NCBI GenBank assembly: GCA_013349285.1
Contig: DUZU01000029.1
Span: 1-33,788, forward strand
DNA length: 33,788 bases
Direction of reading: 5' to 3'
Source: Deltaproteobacteria bacterium
GTDB taxonomy: Bacteria; Desulfobacterota; Desulfobulbia; Desulfobulbales; Desulfurivibrionaceae
The notes beneath the pieces were generated by a model that ran no database searches, was not told where the DNA came from, and worked only from the letters and a program-made list of their open reading frames with translations. Shown here one piece after another: positions 15,809 to 23,066 of the stretch (the first letter of the stretch is position 1; each line of letters starts with the position of its first letter). Made by a program: the position numbers and the translations under genes.

Positions 15809-17077
15809 CTATTTCTTTATTGTTGGCGTACTGTCGATTGCCAGTCTTCCGGCTATCTCGGCCATTCTTTTTTCCAGTCGATCAAGTTGAGTGTTTATCC
15901 TGGTCAAGCCATCCCCGTATTGAGCCCCAACTTCCTCCTCAGTCGCCTGATTTTCATCCTCCACGGGCAGAGCGGACACACCGGCATTTTCATGAACCGT
16001 AATATTATTCAGAGCCAAAATCCGCTTTATTTGCACATCCAGCAAAGCGACCCTCTCCTCCAAAACCCGCATTGAATCTTGATGGTTCCTAATCAACAGT
16101 TCTTCCCTTTGCTCGAGTTGGTTAAATTTTTTATTCAAATCACCAAGAAGACGTGACAGCCTTGTTTCCATCTCCACCTGACTCTCTCCACCAAAGGCAG
16201 GACGTATCCCTACCTCTTTCACCTCCGACTGCATGCCTTTGTCGACAACCGCAGCTATAAAATTTTCTCCGCGACCAGCTTCCATCCGGCCGCCAACGGC
16301 AGGTTCCGCCTGTCGCCCTGCATCGTCCAGCCTGCCAGCAGCGATAATGGAACCTGCTTGTGCATTTGTTTTGAACAGGGCAAATACCGTTGAGTAACCG
16401 GCCCGATCCAACCCGGAAACACCGATAAATCCTGCGCCGGCCATGAAAAGTCCTGCCGCAAGAAAGGCATAACCATAGCTCTTGCCCTTTAAACGCCCCC
16501 TAATTTGCAGGATGCAGGCCAGAAAAAAACCCAGCGGCAGCAACACCTGAAAAAGAAGATACAACGGGTTCAAGAAAACCGGCCACCCGTGAAAAAAAGG
16601 CATTGCGGTCACAGTTCCGGCCAGGGACAAATCACTACGTAAGCCCGCAAGCAAGGGTAGGCAACCAACGAGCAAGAGCAAAAAAAGAAGAAAATTCCAC
16701 CCGGCCTTAAGCCGTAGATAAAAGATCAACCACACCATCAGAACCACGGCACCGAGCAGGTAAATATGCACGGTGGCGGAATAACCGATCCCCAGCAATC
16801 GCAGTTCCTCAAGTTGCGCAGCCGGATACAAAAAATAAAAAAAGAGCACCGGCACTGCGAGTAAAGCGGAAAAAACCAGGATCAACCCCGACACAATCTT
16901 ATACGGACTGAACCCGCCACCGACCCCGATGAGTCCGCATTTCCCCGGACAGGTCCCTGCCTCGTCCGTCCTTGCGGCCTCTTCCTGCCGGAGCCCGGAG
17001 TCGCCTGTTACAACCGACACCTCATCGGCGTGCGGAATAGGCATTTGTTGAAAGTAAGCTTGATTTTTCATAACCAT
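15809..17077 (-). CDS. Polytopic membrane protein with C-terminal coiled coil
   Basis: A 422-residue protein. After about 55 soluble residues containing CPGKCG come about five membrane helices (around 60-82, 103-125, 128-147, 172-195 and 205-225). A long cytoplasmic part follows with two coiled-coil stretches (about 300-360, with FNQLEQREELL and LEERVALLDVQI, and about 390-415, with INTQLDRLEKRMAEI). Such a layout suits a membrane anchor for a filament or scaffold. The ATG at 17077 overlaps the end of the FtsA-like gene, and a second ATG at 17071 overlaps its TGA directly, so the two are translationally linked. No family is recognised. Confidence 0.8.
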   Translation of the reverse strand: MVMKNQAYFQQMPIPHADEVSVVTGDSGLRQEEAARTDEAGTCPGKCGLIGVGGGFSPYKIVSGLILVFSALLAVPVLFFYFLYPAAQLEELRLLGIGYSATVHIYLLGAVVLMVWLIFYLRLKAGWNFLLFLLLLVGCLPLLAGLRSDLSLAGTVTAMPFFHGWPVFLNPLYLLFQVLLPLGFFLACILQIRGRLKGKSYGYAFLAAGLFMAGAGFIGVSGLDRAGYSTVFALFKTNAQAGSIIAAGRLDDAGRQAEPAVGGRMEAGRGENFIAAVVDKGMQSEVKEVGIRPAFGGESQVEMETRLSRLLGDLNKKFNQLEQREELLIRNHQDSMRVLEERVALLDVQIKRILALNNITVHENAGVSALPVEDENQATEEEVGAQYGDGLTRINTQLDRLEKRMAEIAGRLAIDSTPTIKK

Positions 17078-18246
17078 GCAAGATCGCCTTTAGTGTCATC
17101 GTTCCCGAAAAGGGCTAATTCCGCCAGCCCGATCGCTGTCGCCCACGCCGGCCCGGCCGGACTTTCCTGTTTGTCATCTTTCACCGATAAAAAGCCGGCG
17201 TCTCTTGTTTGAACCGGCATGGCCAGAACCAGTTCCGCCAACCTCCCTATTTCCGGGAACAAAGCTCCGCCACCGCTAAGAACCGCCCCCATTAGGAGAA
17301 TATTCCGACTAAAGGAACGATCAATATGCCTGTTAACCTCGCGCAGATAAGCAAGCAGACATTTACGCAACAAGCTTTTTACCTCCTGTCGGACCAAAAG
17401 ATGCGTACCATGCGGCCCGTAAGTTCTAACCTGCAATTCAGCGTTTTTTTGCCGGTAAGGCCCGGCAAGAATCCTTTCGATTTCGTTTGCCGAAGTCTGT
17501 AATTTTCGGCTCATCTCGGCCGTGACACGGCCCGCTCCGTAATCCATGCTTTCCAGATGAAAAACTCTCTGCCGGTAACAAAAAGCCATATCGGTTACAT
17601 CCTTGCCGCAATCGATGAGCACCACCCCCTGCTCGGCTTCGTCCGGAGTCAATACCGACTTCACCCCCGCCAGGCAGGACGGTGCCATCCCTTTTATCTC
17701 CAGCCCGGCCCGGCGGCGGGCGCTCTGCAAGCTGTTTCGATGAGCGGCTGATGCGCTGAGCATGAGGAATTCACCGGCCAGTTTTTTGCCGCTCTTTCCC
17801 AAGGGATTGGCAAGCCCGCTGTTTTCATCATCCATTTCATACTCCAGTGGCAAGAGATGTATCATATCGTTACGTCTATCAATCCCGCTCAAAACAACCT
17901 CCTTCAACCTCCTGACATCATCCGACCTCATCTCGCGGTGGGGGAGTGAAACAAATCCTTCCACGCTTCGGGAGCAGAAATGATTGCCGGAAATGCCGAC
18001 AAGCACCGGCGGCAGTCCGACCCCGAACGCATCCTCGACCATGGCGGCAGCGGCTTCGATCGACTTGCCGACCCGCGGCACACTGACGATGCGGCCGTTG
18101 CGCACCCCGTCGGCAACGGCGACACCCCTGCCGACAACCCGCCAGCCATCTCTGGTTCGCTCGCCAACCATCAGGGCAACTTTTCGCCCTCCAACCTCAA
18201 GGCCGGCCGTTTTCTCCCGGCCGATTCCATCAGTTACTTTCCACAC
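17068..18246 (-). CDS. FtsA-like actin-fold protein with altered nucleotide motifs
   Basis: A 392-residue protein that follows FtsA along most of its length: the phosphate-1 region GLEVGGRKVALMVGE (15-29), the FtsA-specific 1C (SHS2) segment with LVGISGNHFCSRSVEGFV and RSDDVRRLKEVV (about 82-118), LPLEYEMDD, NPLGKSG, and the adenosine region LSGGGALF (323-330). Changes from canonical FtsA are Asp to Glu in phosphate-1 (E17) and DCGKDVTD (212-219) instead of DIGGGTTD in phosphate-2. The usual C-terminal membrane-binding amphipathic helix is not evident. The GTG at 18246 overlaps the end of mamK by 13 bases. FtsA normally links FtsZ to the membrane; here it may cap, anchor or modulate MamK filaments. 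PilM is a less good match. Confidence 0.8.
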   Translation of the reverse strand: MWKVTDGIGREKTAGLEVGGRKVALMVGERTRDGWRVVGRGVAVADGVRNGRIVSVPRVGKSIEAAAAMVEDAFGVGLPPVLVGISGNHFCSRSVEGFVSLPHREMRSDDVRRLKEVVLSGIDRRNDMIHLLPLEYEMDDENSGLANPLGKSGKKLAGEFLMLSASAAHRNSLQSARRRAGLEIKGMAPSCLAGVKSVLTPDEAEQGVVLIDCGKDVTDMAFCYRQRVFHLESMDYGAGRVTAEMSRKLQTSANEIERILAGPYRQKNAELQVRTYGPHGTHLLVRQEVKSLLRKCLLAYLREVNRHIDRSFSRNILLMGAVLSGGGALFPEIGRLAELVLAMPVQTRDAGFLSVKDDKQESPAGPAWATAIGLAELALFGNDDTKGDLAWL

Positions 18247-19286
18247 ACGGGCCCTATCTTATCCCAGTTATCCGGGGCCACATCGGTGGCCAGCTTCAAG
18301 GCACCTTCACAACCCGCATAATCGGGATCCATAACCGTCGTCACCTTCACCTCGCCGTAATCCTTGAGCCTCTCCTCGACCATGGTATCCAACCCCTTGA
18401 TCAGGGATCCGCCGCCGGCCAGAAAAATATTCTTCAATACCTCTTCCTGTTTTTCCGGGTTGAAGCCGATCACCAGCTTTTCAATGCCCTCCACAATACC
18501 GGGCACCAACTCTTCACAGACCTTACCCACCTCCTCGGTACAGTCGATAACCACCGGCTTGCCTCGTTCCCGGGCCTTGACCTTGGCCTTTACGTCCTGA
18601 TCTCCCACAAAGGCATATCTCTCCTTGATCTGCCGGGCCTGGTTCTGGTTCACCTGAATATCCGGGAATTTATGAAGAATCATGGCCAGCAACTGCCGAT
18701 CCAGATAATCACCGGCCTTATTGGTGCTGATCTGGTCCTTGGGGCCTGGTAAAGATCCCTTGAGGATGCAGGTATCAGTCGTGCCGGCGCCGATATCGAC
18801 GACAACGGCATTGACGATCCGCTCCATGCCGTAGGCCACCAGAAAAGGCTCGGAAACCACCAGGGCGATATCGAAAATATCCTTTGCCAGTTCGAGGAGT
18901 TGCCCGATGTTTTTGGTCGAGGCTTCGGCCGGCACCCCGATGACGGCACATTTTCTATCGCCTTCATGGGCATCTGCCTGGAGCAAGGCATGCTCAAGCA
19001 GGGCATGGACCGACTCCAGGTCTTTGGGCCCGGCATTTTTTTTAATCATGCCGTTTTCCAATGGAGCATACATGTCAAGCGATTGGGCCTGCTCCAACGC
19101 CTTGGCCCCGATAAGCTGACTATCCTGGATCAGCTTCGCGGCGATTATATCCTTGGGATAGCCGACCACCGAATCGAACATGGTCTTCAGGCCGCGATTG
19201 GTCATCACAGCGGTCCTGGATGTTCCAAGATCAACACCCAGCAACAGATCATTGGCCTCTCCGATTTTACCTTCTTTTTTGGTCAT
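18234..19286 (-). CDS. mamK: MamK, actin-like magnetosome filament protein
   Basis: A 350-residue bacterial actin. Phosphate-1 is GVDLGTSRTAVM (from residue 17), the catalytic segment VVSEPFLVAYG has Glu146, phosphate-2 is DIGAGTTD (164-171), and the adenosine motif is AGGGSLIKG. The segments SVVGYPKDII and AVIGVPAEAS are characteristic of MamK. It polymerises in the cytoplasm and positions magnetosomes in a chain. GGAGG lies five bases before the ATG at 19286. It is the middle member of three consecutive actin-fold genes and the only one with all nucleotide-handling residues intact. Confidence 0.95.
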   Translation of the reverse strand: MTKKEGKIGEANDLLLGVDLGTSRTAVMTNRGLKTMFDSVVGYPKDIIAAKLIQDSQLIGAKALEQAQSLDMYAPLENGMIKKNAGPKDLESVHALLEHALLQADAHEGDRKCAVIGVPAEASTKNIGQLLELAKDIFDIALVVSEPFLVAYGMERIVNAVVVDIGAGTTDTCILKGSLPGPKDQISTNKAGDYLDRQLLAMILHKFPDIQVNQNQARQIKERYAFVGDQDVKAKVKARERGKPVVIDCTEEVGKVCEELVPGIVEGIEKLVIGFNPEKQEEVLKNIFLAGGGSLIKGLDTMVEERLKDYGEVKVTTVMDPDYAGCEGALKLATDVAPDNWDKIGPVCGK

Positions 19287-19355
19287 GATGTCCTCCGTTT
19301 GACTTTCTGTATTTTTTTCCGAATCAGCAAGGTCGCTCTGCGGGCAATATCGATG

Positions 19356-20414
19356 TTATTCGGCCATGGTCAGACCGATCCGTCCCCACTCTTCCACCGG
19401 AACAAAGTCGGCCAGCAACAGCGCCCCTTTGCAAGTCGCGAAGAATGGATCATTGACCCGGGAAACCCGGACCTTTCCGTACTCCCGCATTTCCCGAATC
19501 AACATTTCATCCAGCCCCCTGATCAAGGAACCACCGCCGCTGAGCACGATATGCCGCAGGGCCGCTTCCAGGCAATCCAGGTCAAACCCGGCCACCAATT
19601 CCTTAAGGGCGTCCATCAACTCGGGAATAATGCTTTCGCAGGCCTGCCTAATCTCGCGGGTTACATCATACATCGCCGGGATCCCGCCGCTACGCAACTC
19701 AACCTTAATTTCTCCGTCTGCCTCTCCGACAAAAGCATGCTGCTCTTTAATGTTACGCACCAAATCTCCGGTGAGCTGCACCCCGGGGTAACGCTGCTCG
19801 ATCAACTGCCGGAGCAGGGTGTCGATATTGTCGCCGCCGCCGGCAAAGCTAATCTGATCATCAACACCGGGAACACCGCCTTTTACTCCGCACAGGTTTA
19901 CGGCCCCGGCACCGATATCGATAACAATGGAGGCCTCAAGCAGTTTTTTGTTGTTTTCACCGAAGGCGACTAAAAAAGGCGCGGAAACCAAAGCGGCATG
20001 GTGCAGTTCATCCCGCACCACCTCCTGCAATGCCTTGATAGCCGCCGGCTCGGGCCGGGCCGAAATGGCGATAATGCCGCAGAGCTCTTCGTTCGGCTTG
20101 GGCTTGGCCCTGCTGATGACATGGGTAAGCAGTTCGGCCGCCGCCGTAACCGCCGCCGGATTTTCATAATCAAGCATCCCCTCGCGCATCGGATAAGTCA
20201 AAGCAAGGGAGCCTCCGGCCTCCAACGCCTCATTGCCGGCGACAAACGGCTTGCCGACCAAGTTCCGGGCAATGATATCCACCGGGTGGCCGACCACCGA
20301 TCGGCAGACTTGTTTATGGCCGCGGCTGGTCATGACGGCGGTGGTGGCGGTTCCCAGGTCTATCCCCAGAAACAACCGCTTGGTCTCCGGTTTTGGGGGG
20401 AGGTTGTCAACCAT
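19356..20414 (-). CDS. MamK-like actin paralog with altered active site
   Basis: A 352-residue protein clearly homologous to the adjacent MamK (GIDLGTATTAVM, SVVGHPVDII, LSGGGSLIRGLDE). The catalytic segment reads VSAPFLVAFG, so the Glu is Ala145. Phosphate-2 reads DIGAGAVN (166-173), so the TTD of MamK becomes AVN. The Asp residues of phosphate-1 (D19) and the start of phosphate-2 (D166) remain. The equivalent Glu-to-Ala change blocks ATP hydrolysis in characterised MamK, so this paralog may bind nucleotide without turning over. Related clusters carry a second actin named Mad28; I cannot confirm it is the same. GAGGAGG precedes the ATG at 20414, which overlaps the upstream gene by eight bases. 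Confidence 0.9.
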   Translation of the reverse strand: MVDNLPPKPETKRLFLGIDLGTATTAVMTSRGHKQVCRSVVGHPVDIIARNLVGKPFVAGNEALEAGGSLALTYPMREGMLDYENPAAVTAAAELLTHVISRAKPKPNEELCGIIAISARPEPAAIKALQEVVRDELHHAALVSAPFLVAFGENNKKLLEASIVIDIGAGAVNLCGVKGGVPGVDDQISFAGGGDNIDTLLRQLIEQRYPGVQLTGDLVRNIKEQHAFVGEADGEIKVELRSGGIPAMYDVTREIRQACESIIPELMDALKELVAGFDLDCLEAALRHIVLSGGGSLIRGLDEMLIREMREYGKVRVSRVNDPFFATCKGALLLADFVPVEEWGRIGLTMAE

Positions 20415-20694
20415 CTTTATCGTCCCTCCTCACCGAAAGGATGTCGAAGTGATAACCGCATTGCGGACACATATTAAGCAAGTTATCGGCGGAAAACATA
20501 TGCCATCCCAGAAGCATCATGGGGATGCCGATAATAGGGCCGCCGAAATGGATAAAAAGAAAACAGACAAAGCCTAGCCCCATCAGGATCAATGGCCATT
20601 TACCGGGATATTTCTTAATCTTGAGTACCACCATCCGGGTGTCGCAATGGCGACAATGGGCGCTGGAATCCTTAACCTTCCCTGCCGTCGTCAT
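20407..20694 (-). CDS. Small membrane protein with split zinc ribbon, LITAF-like layout
   Basis: A 95-residue protein in which two Cys pairs, CRHC (14-17) and CPQC (76-79), flank a hydrophobic hairpin of about 35 residues rich in Gly, Ile and Phe. A zinc ribbon interrupted by a membrane-inserting segment is the layout of eukaryotic LITAF domains; sequence identity is too low to claim homology. AAGGAGGG lies seven bases before the ATG at 20694, and that ATG overlaps the upstream TGA (ATGA). It is the last small gene before the actin block. Function unknown. Confidence 0.75.
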   Translation of the reverse strand: MTTAGKVKDSSAHCRHCDTRMVVLKIKKYPGKWPLILMGLGFVCFLFIHFGGPIIGIPMMLLGWHMFSADNLLNMCPQCGYHFDILSVRRDDKDG

Positions 20695-21053
20695 CTTGTC
20701 GCCCTCCTTTTTTCCCGTTGTTTTTTCTTGTCGATGGAGTGCAGGCCCCACCCCAGCCCGGCCGCACCGCCGACCGCGCCGGCAACCTTGGTGATCACCC
20801 CGCCAAGGATAACCTCGGCCACGGAAGCCGATACGGCAATGGCCGCCACTCCGCCCAGAAGTCCCAGCCCGCCGCCGACCACTATCCCGGCGCCGACCTT
20901 GCCGATATCGACAAAACCTACCCGCCGAGCGGGATGCACAATTTCAGCCACATCATCGTCAAGCCACTCGTCACCAACCAGAAACTGTTCAGCTTTTCGC
21001 ATCCTGACAGCCGCCTTTGCCTTGTCATATGCACTCGTTGTCTCTGCCATCAT
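20691..21053 (-). CDS. Small protein with glycine-rich membrane hairpin
   Basis: A 120-residue protein. The N-terminal about 50 residues are soluble and charged. Residues about 53-105 are Gly/Ala/Val-rich membrane segments (GAGIVVGGGLGLLGG, AGAVGGAAGLGWGL). The C-terminus is strongly basic. The glycine-leucine run recalls the LG-rich segments of Mms6, MamG and MamD, though composition alone cannot show homology. AAGGAGG lies seven bases before the ATG at 21053. It overlaps the upstream gene by 29 bases and the downstream gene by four. Confidence 0.75.
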   Translation of the reverse strand: MMAETTSAYDKAKAAVRMRKAEQFLVGDEWLDDDVAEIVHPARRVGFVDIGKVGAGIVVGGGLGLLGGVAAIAVSASVAEVILGGVITKVAGAVGGAAGLGWGLHSIDKKKQREKRRATR

Positions 21054-21447
21054 ATCGATTCCTCCTTGCTTTTATTCGTTCGACTAAGAGGCTGCTTTTT
21101 CGCTTGCCTTTCCTTTTTGCACCCTCGCTTTTCCGCCGCCCCGCGTTCAAGGCCATATTCGATCCGGCCCCGAGGGAAGCGGCGCCAAAGGTAATCTTGG
21201 TGGCGATCATATGCCCCAGAATGGCCTTAATCCCGATAACCGGGATCACCGCCATGCACGCCACCGCGCCACCGGCCCCGACTCCTGCGCCGACAAGAGC
21301 GCTGTTTCGCCATTTTTTCCATGACGAACGATGCTCATCACAATCGGCAACGCATTTTTTCCGGTGTTGCAAATGAAGCTTGCAAATCTCGGGGCTGTAC
21401 CCTTGAATGGTGCATGACGAGCACTTTTTCCCGGTTTCTTTTTTCAC
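21025..21447 (-). CDS. Cys/His-rich protein with glycine-rich membrane hairpin and basic tail
   Basis: A 140-residue protein. The N-terminal 40 residues carry six Cys and three His (CSSC, ICKLHLQH, CVADCDEH) and may bind metal. A Gly/Ala-rich membrane hairpin follows at about 48-100 (ALVGAGVGAGGAVACM), then a very basic tail (GRRKSEGAKRKGKRKSS). The start is GTG at 21447, with GGAGG eight bases upstream. It shares hairpin-plus-basic-tail layout with the next gene, suggesting related roles. It sits between mamM and the actin block. No named family recognised. Confidence 0.7.
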   Translation of the reverse strand: MKKETGKKCSSCTIQGYSPEICKLHLQHRKKCVADCDEHRSSWKKWRNSALVGAGVGAGGAVACMAVIPVIGIKAILGHMIATKITFGAASLGAGSNMALNAGRRKSEGAKRKGKRKSSLLVERIKARRNRYDGRDNECI

Positions 21448-21466
21448 GACGCTCGCCTCCTAAACC

Positions 21467-22336
21467 TTATTGCGGTCTAACGTGAATCATCACTTCTTCT
21501 AGATCGGTAATGCGGCCGTGAAGAAGTTTTTTAACCCGTGCGGCTATATAATCCGCGTCACGCAGGCTGTATAACGACTCGACATGGATATCGAACTCCG
21601 CCCAGATATGTTGCCCGACGTGTCTTGTTTTCAACCCGGAAATCCCCTGCACGCCTTCCACCCCATGCACCAGGTCCTTGATCTCCTCGCCGTAGATATG
21701 GTTGACCGAGCCGTCCATCAACGCCCTGACCGAATCAATCAGGATATTGCCGCTGATCTTGATAATGGCGGCGACCACGACCAGGGCGGCGATGGGATCG
21801 AGATGAGGGATGCCGAATCGTGCGCCGATTACACCGACCAAAACCGCCAGGGATGAAAAACAGTCGGCCCGGTTGGCCCAGGCGTTGGCCAGAATGGACT
21901 GGCTCTTAAACTGGGTGCCCACGCACTGCATGTAGCGAAAAAGAGTTTCATTGGTCGCAATCGAAATTACCGCGATTAATACCGTGGCCAGATGCGGCGG
22001 CGCCGCCGGTTCGATCAGCAGGTGCTTGATGGACAACATGATCAAAAATACCGCTCCGGTAATTACGGTCAGGCTGACCATGGCGGCGGCAAGAAACTCT
22101 ACCTTGCCGAAGCCGTGATTGAAATCATCGTCCGGTTGCCGGTTGGTAAACTTTTGACAAACGAGGATGGTGCCTGCGGTGATTATATTGGAGGCCGAAT
22201 GCAGGCCGTCCGCAATACACGCCTTGCTGCCGCCGGTTACCCCGACCACGATCTTGGTCACCACCAGCACGACGTTAACCCAGATACCGACCATACCCAC
22301 CCGGCCGCGACATATGTTACAACGTTCGCTTTTCAT
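21467..22336 (-). CDS. mamM: MamM-like cation diffusion facilitator
   Basis: A 289-residue CDF transporter with six predicted membrane helices and a C-terminal cytoplasmic domain. MamM-like features are the N-terminal CNIC, GGSKACIADGLHS in helix 2, HGFGKVEFL, and RHVGQHIWAEFDIHV in the C-terminal domain. The helix-2 site has His46 and Asn50 where CDFs usually have His/Asp and Asp. Helix 5 reads WANRAD, with Ala154 and Asp158. It would move Fe(II) into the vesicle, likely as a pair with the other CDF (29625-30533). The ATG at 22336 is preferred to an in-frame TTG at 22339. The MamM label over MamB rests on the C-terminal pattern and is moderate. Confidence 0.85.
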   Translation of the reverse strand: MKSERCNICRGRVGMVGIWVNVVLVVTKIVVGVTGGSKACIADGLHSASNIITAGTILVCQKFTNRQPDDDFNHGFGKVEFLAAAMVSLTVITGAVFLIMLSIKHLLIEPAAPPHLATVLIAVISIATNETLFRYMQCVGTQFKSQSILANAWANRADCFSSLAVLVGVIGARFGIPHLDPIAALVVVAAIIKISGNILIDSVRALMDGSVNHIYGEEIKDLVHGVEGVQGISGLKTRHVGQHIWAEFDIHVESLYSLRDADYIAARVKKLLHGRITDLEEVMIHVRPQ

Positions 22337-22353
22337 CAATATCGCTCTCGCTT

Positions 22354-22614
22354 CTAATCCTCTTGTGAAACCTGGGCCTTGAGTCTCTTATATTCGTTAA
22401 GCAGCACCCGATACCGCCGCTTCAACTCCTCTTCCCGGTGCATGCCGGTAATAAACCTGATCAACCATCCCAGTACCCCGGAAAAAACAATGACGAAAAA
22501 CAACCTGATATAAAGCGGCTTACTGCCGAAAAAATTAATCGGCACATGCCCGAAGTTCTGCATGGCGAACAGCATCACCACCGTTGTCACGACTATCGTC
22601 ACTAAAATTTTCAT
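22354..22614 (-). CDS. MamL-like small protein, LapA-type domain
   Basis: An 86-residue protein with two membrane helices (about 2-18 and 36-56) joined by the LapA-like motif AMQNFGHVPINFFG. A charged helical tail follows (EEELKRRYRVLLNEYKRLKAQ). MamL of alphaproteobacterial magnetotactic bacteria has the same length, two helices, a short Asn-containing turn and a basic tail, and is needed for membrane invagination. Homology to MamL rather than to a general LapA protein is likely from context but not proven. It begins immediately after the stop of the previous gene and lies 17 bases before mamM. Confidence 0.7.
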   Translation of the reverse strand: MKILVTIVVTTVVMLFAMQNFGHVPINFFGSKPLYIRLFFVIVFSGVLGWLIRFITGMHREEELKRRYRVLLNEYKRLKAQVSQED

Positions 22615-23010
22615 TTATCTATTCACCATCATCTTTTGTTTACAGATCGGGCAATGGGGCACTCCATGCGGTCCGTAAAAAGGAGTACCGGCCAAGCCGT
22701 GGGTCGGGCACGAATATAGATGGCGCCACTGCAAGCCGTTGCCGAAAGCTGCGGGTTTGCTGAGCAGGGGCTGGGGCCCCATGCCGGGCCGCCATTCCTG
22801 CAGACCACCCGCCCGATTCAGGGCGGCGGCCACCACGGACTGAGGGCTTGCCGGTTTATCCTTGGCATGATGCAGCACCGCCAGGGTGACTCCGCCGATA
22901 ACCAGCAGCACCGCAACGATTAACCCGGGCGAAAGCCTGTTGTCGCTGTTGCCCTCCGGGCAACAAAACATTTTGCCGCCTTTTTCCTTTTTGTTTGAAC
23001 CGGTCGCCAT
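22615..23010 (-). CDS. Membrane-anchored protein with C-terminal CPxHG/CPxC metal site (copy 2)
   Basis: A 131-residue protein. One membrane helix lies at about 29-47. A linker follows, and the C-terminus carries CPTHG (C101, H104) and CPIC (C120, C123). These four residues look like a compact metal site similar to heavy-metal-binding or rubredoxin-like knuckles. A second CC pair lies before the helix. The spacing of the metal site equals that in the next upstream gene, so the two are paralogs. The ATG at 23010 is preferred (AGAGG eight bases upstream) over a GTG at 23043. The C-terminal domain probably faces the vesicle lumen or periplasm. Likely a Mad-type protein; exact name unknown. Confidence 0.75.
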   Translation of the reverse strand: MATGSNKKEKGGKMFCCPEGNSDNRLSPGLIVAVLLVIGGVTLAVLHHAKDKPASPQSVVAAALNRAGGLQEWRPGMGPQPLLSKPAAFGNGLQWRHLYSCPTHGLAGTPFYGPHGVPHCPICKQKMMVNR

Positions 23011-23066
23011 AGTGCAAACCTCTTTAAATCCGTCTCCAGACACTTGCCTCGTTTAATCCGCCGCTC

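Noticed and set aside
18900-19973. A 357-residue plus-strand open frame over mamK and its paralog
   Set aside because: It spans two well-supported actin genes in antisense and lacks any motif.
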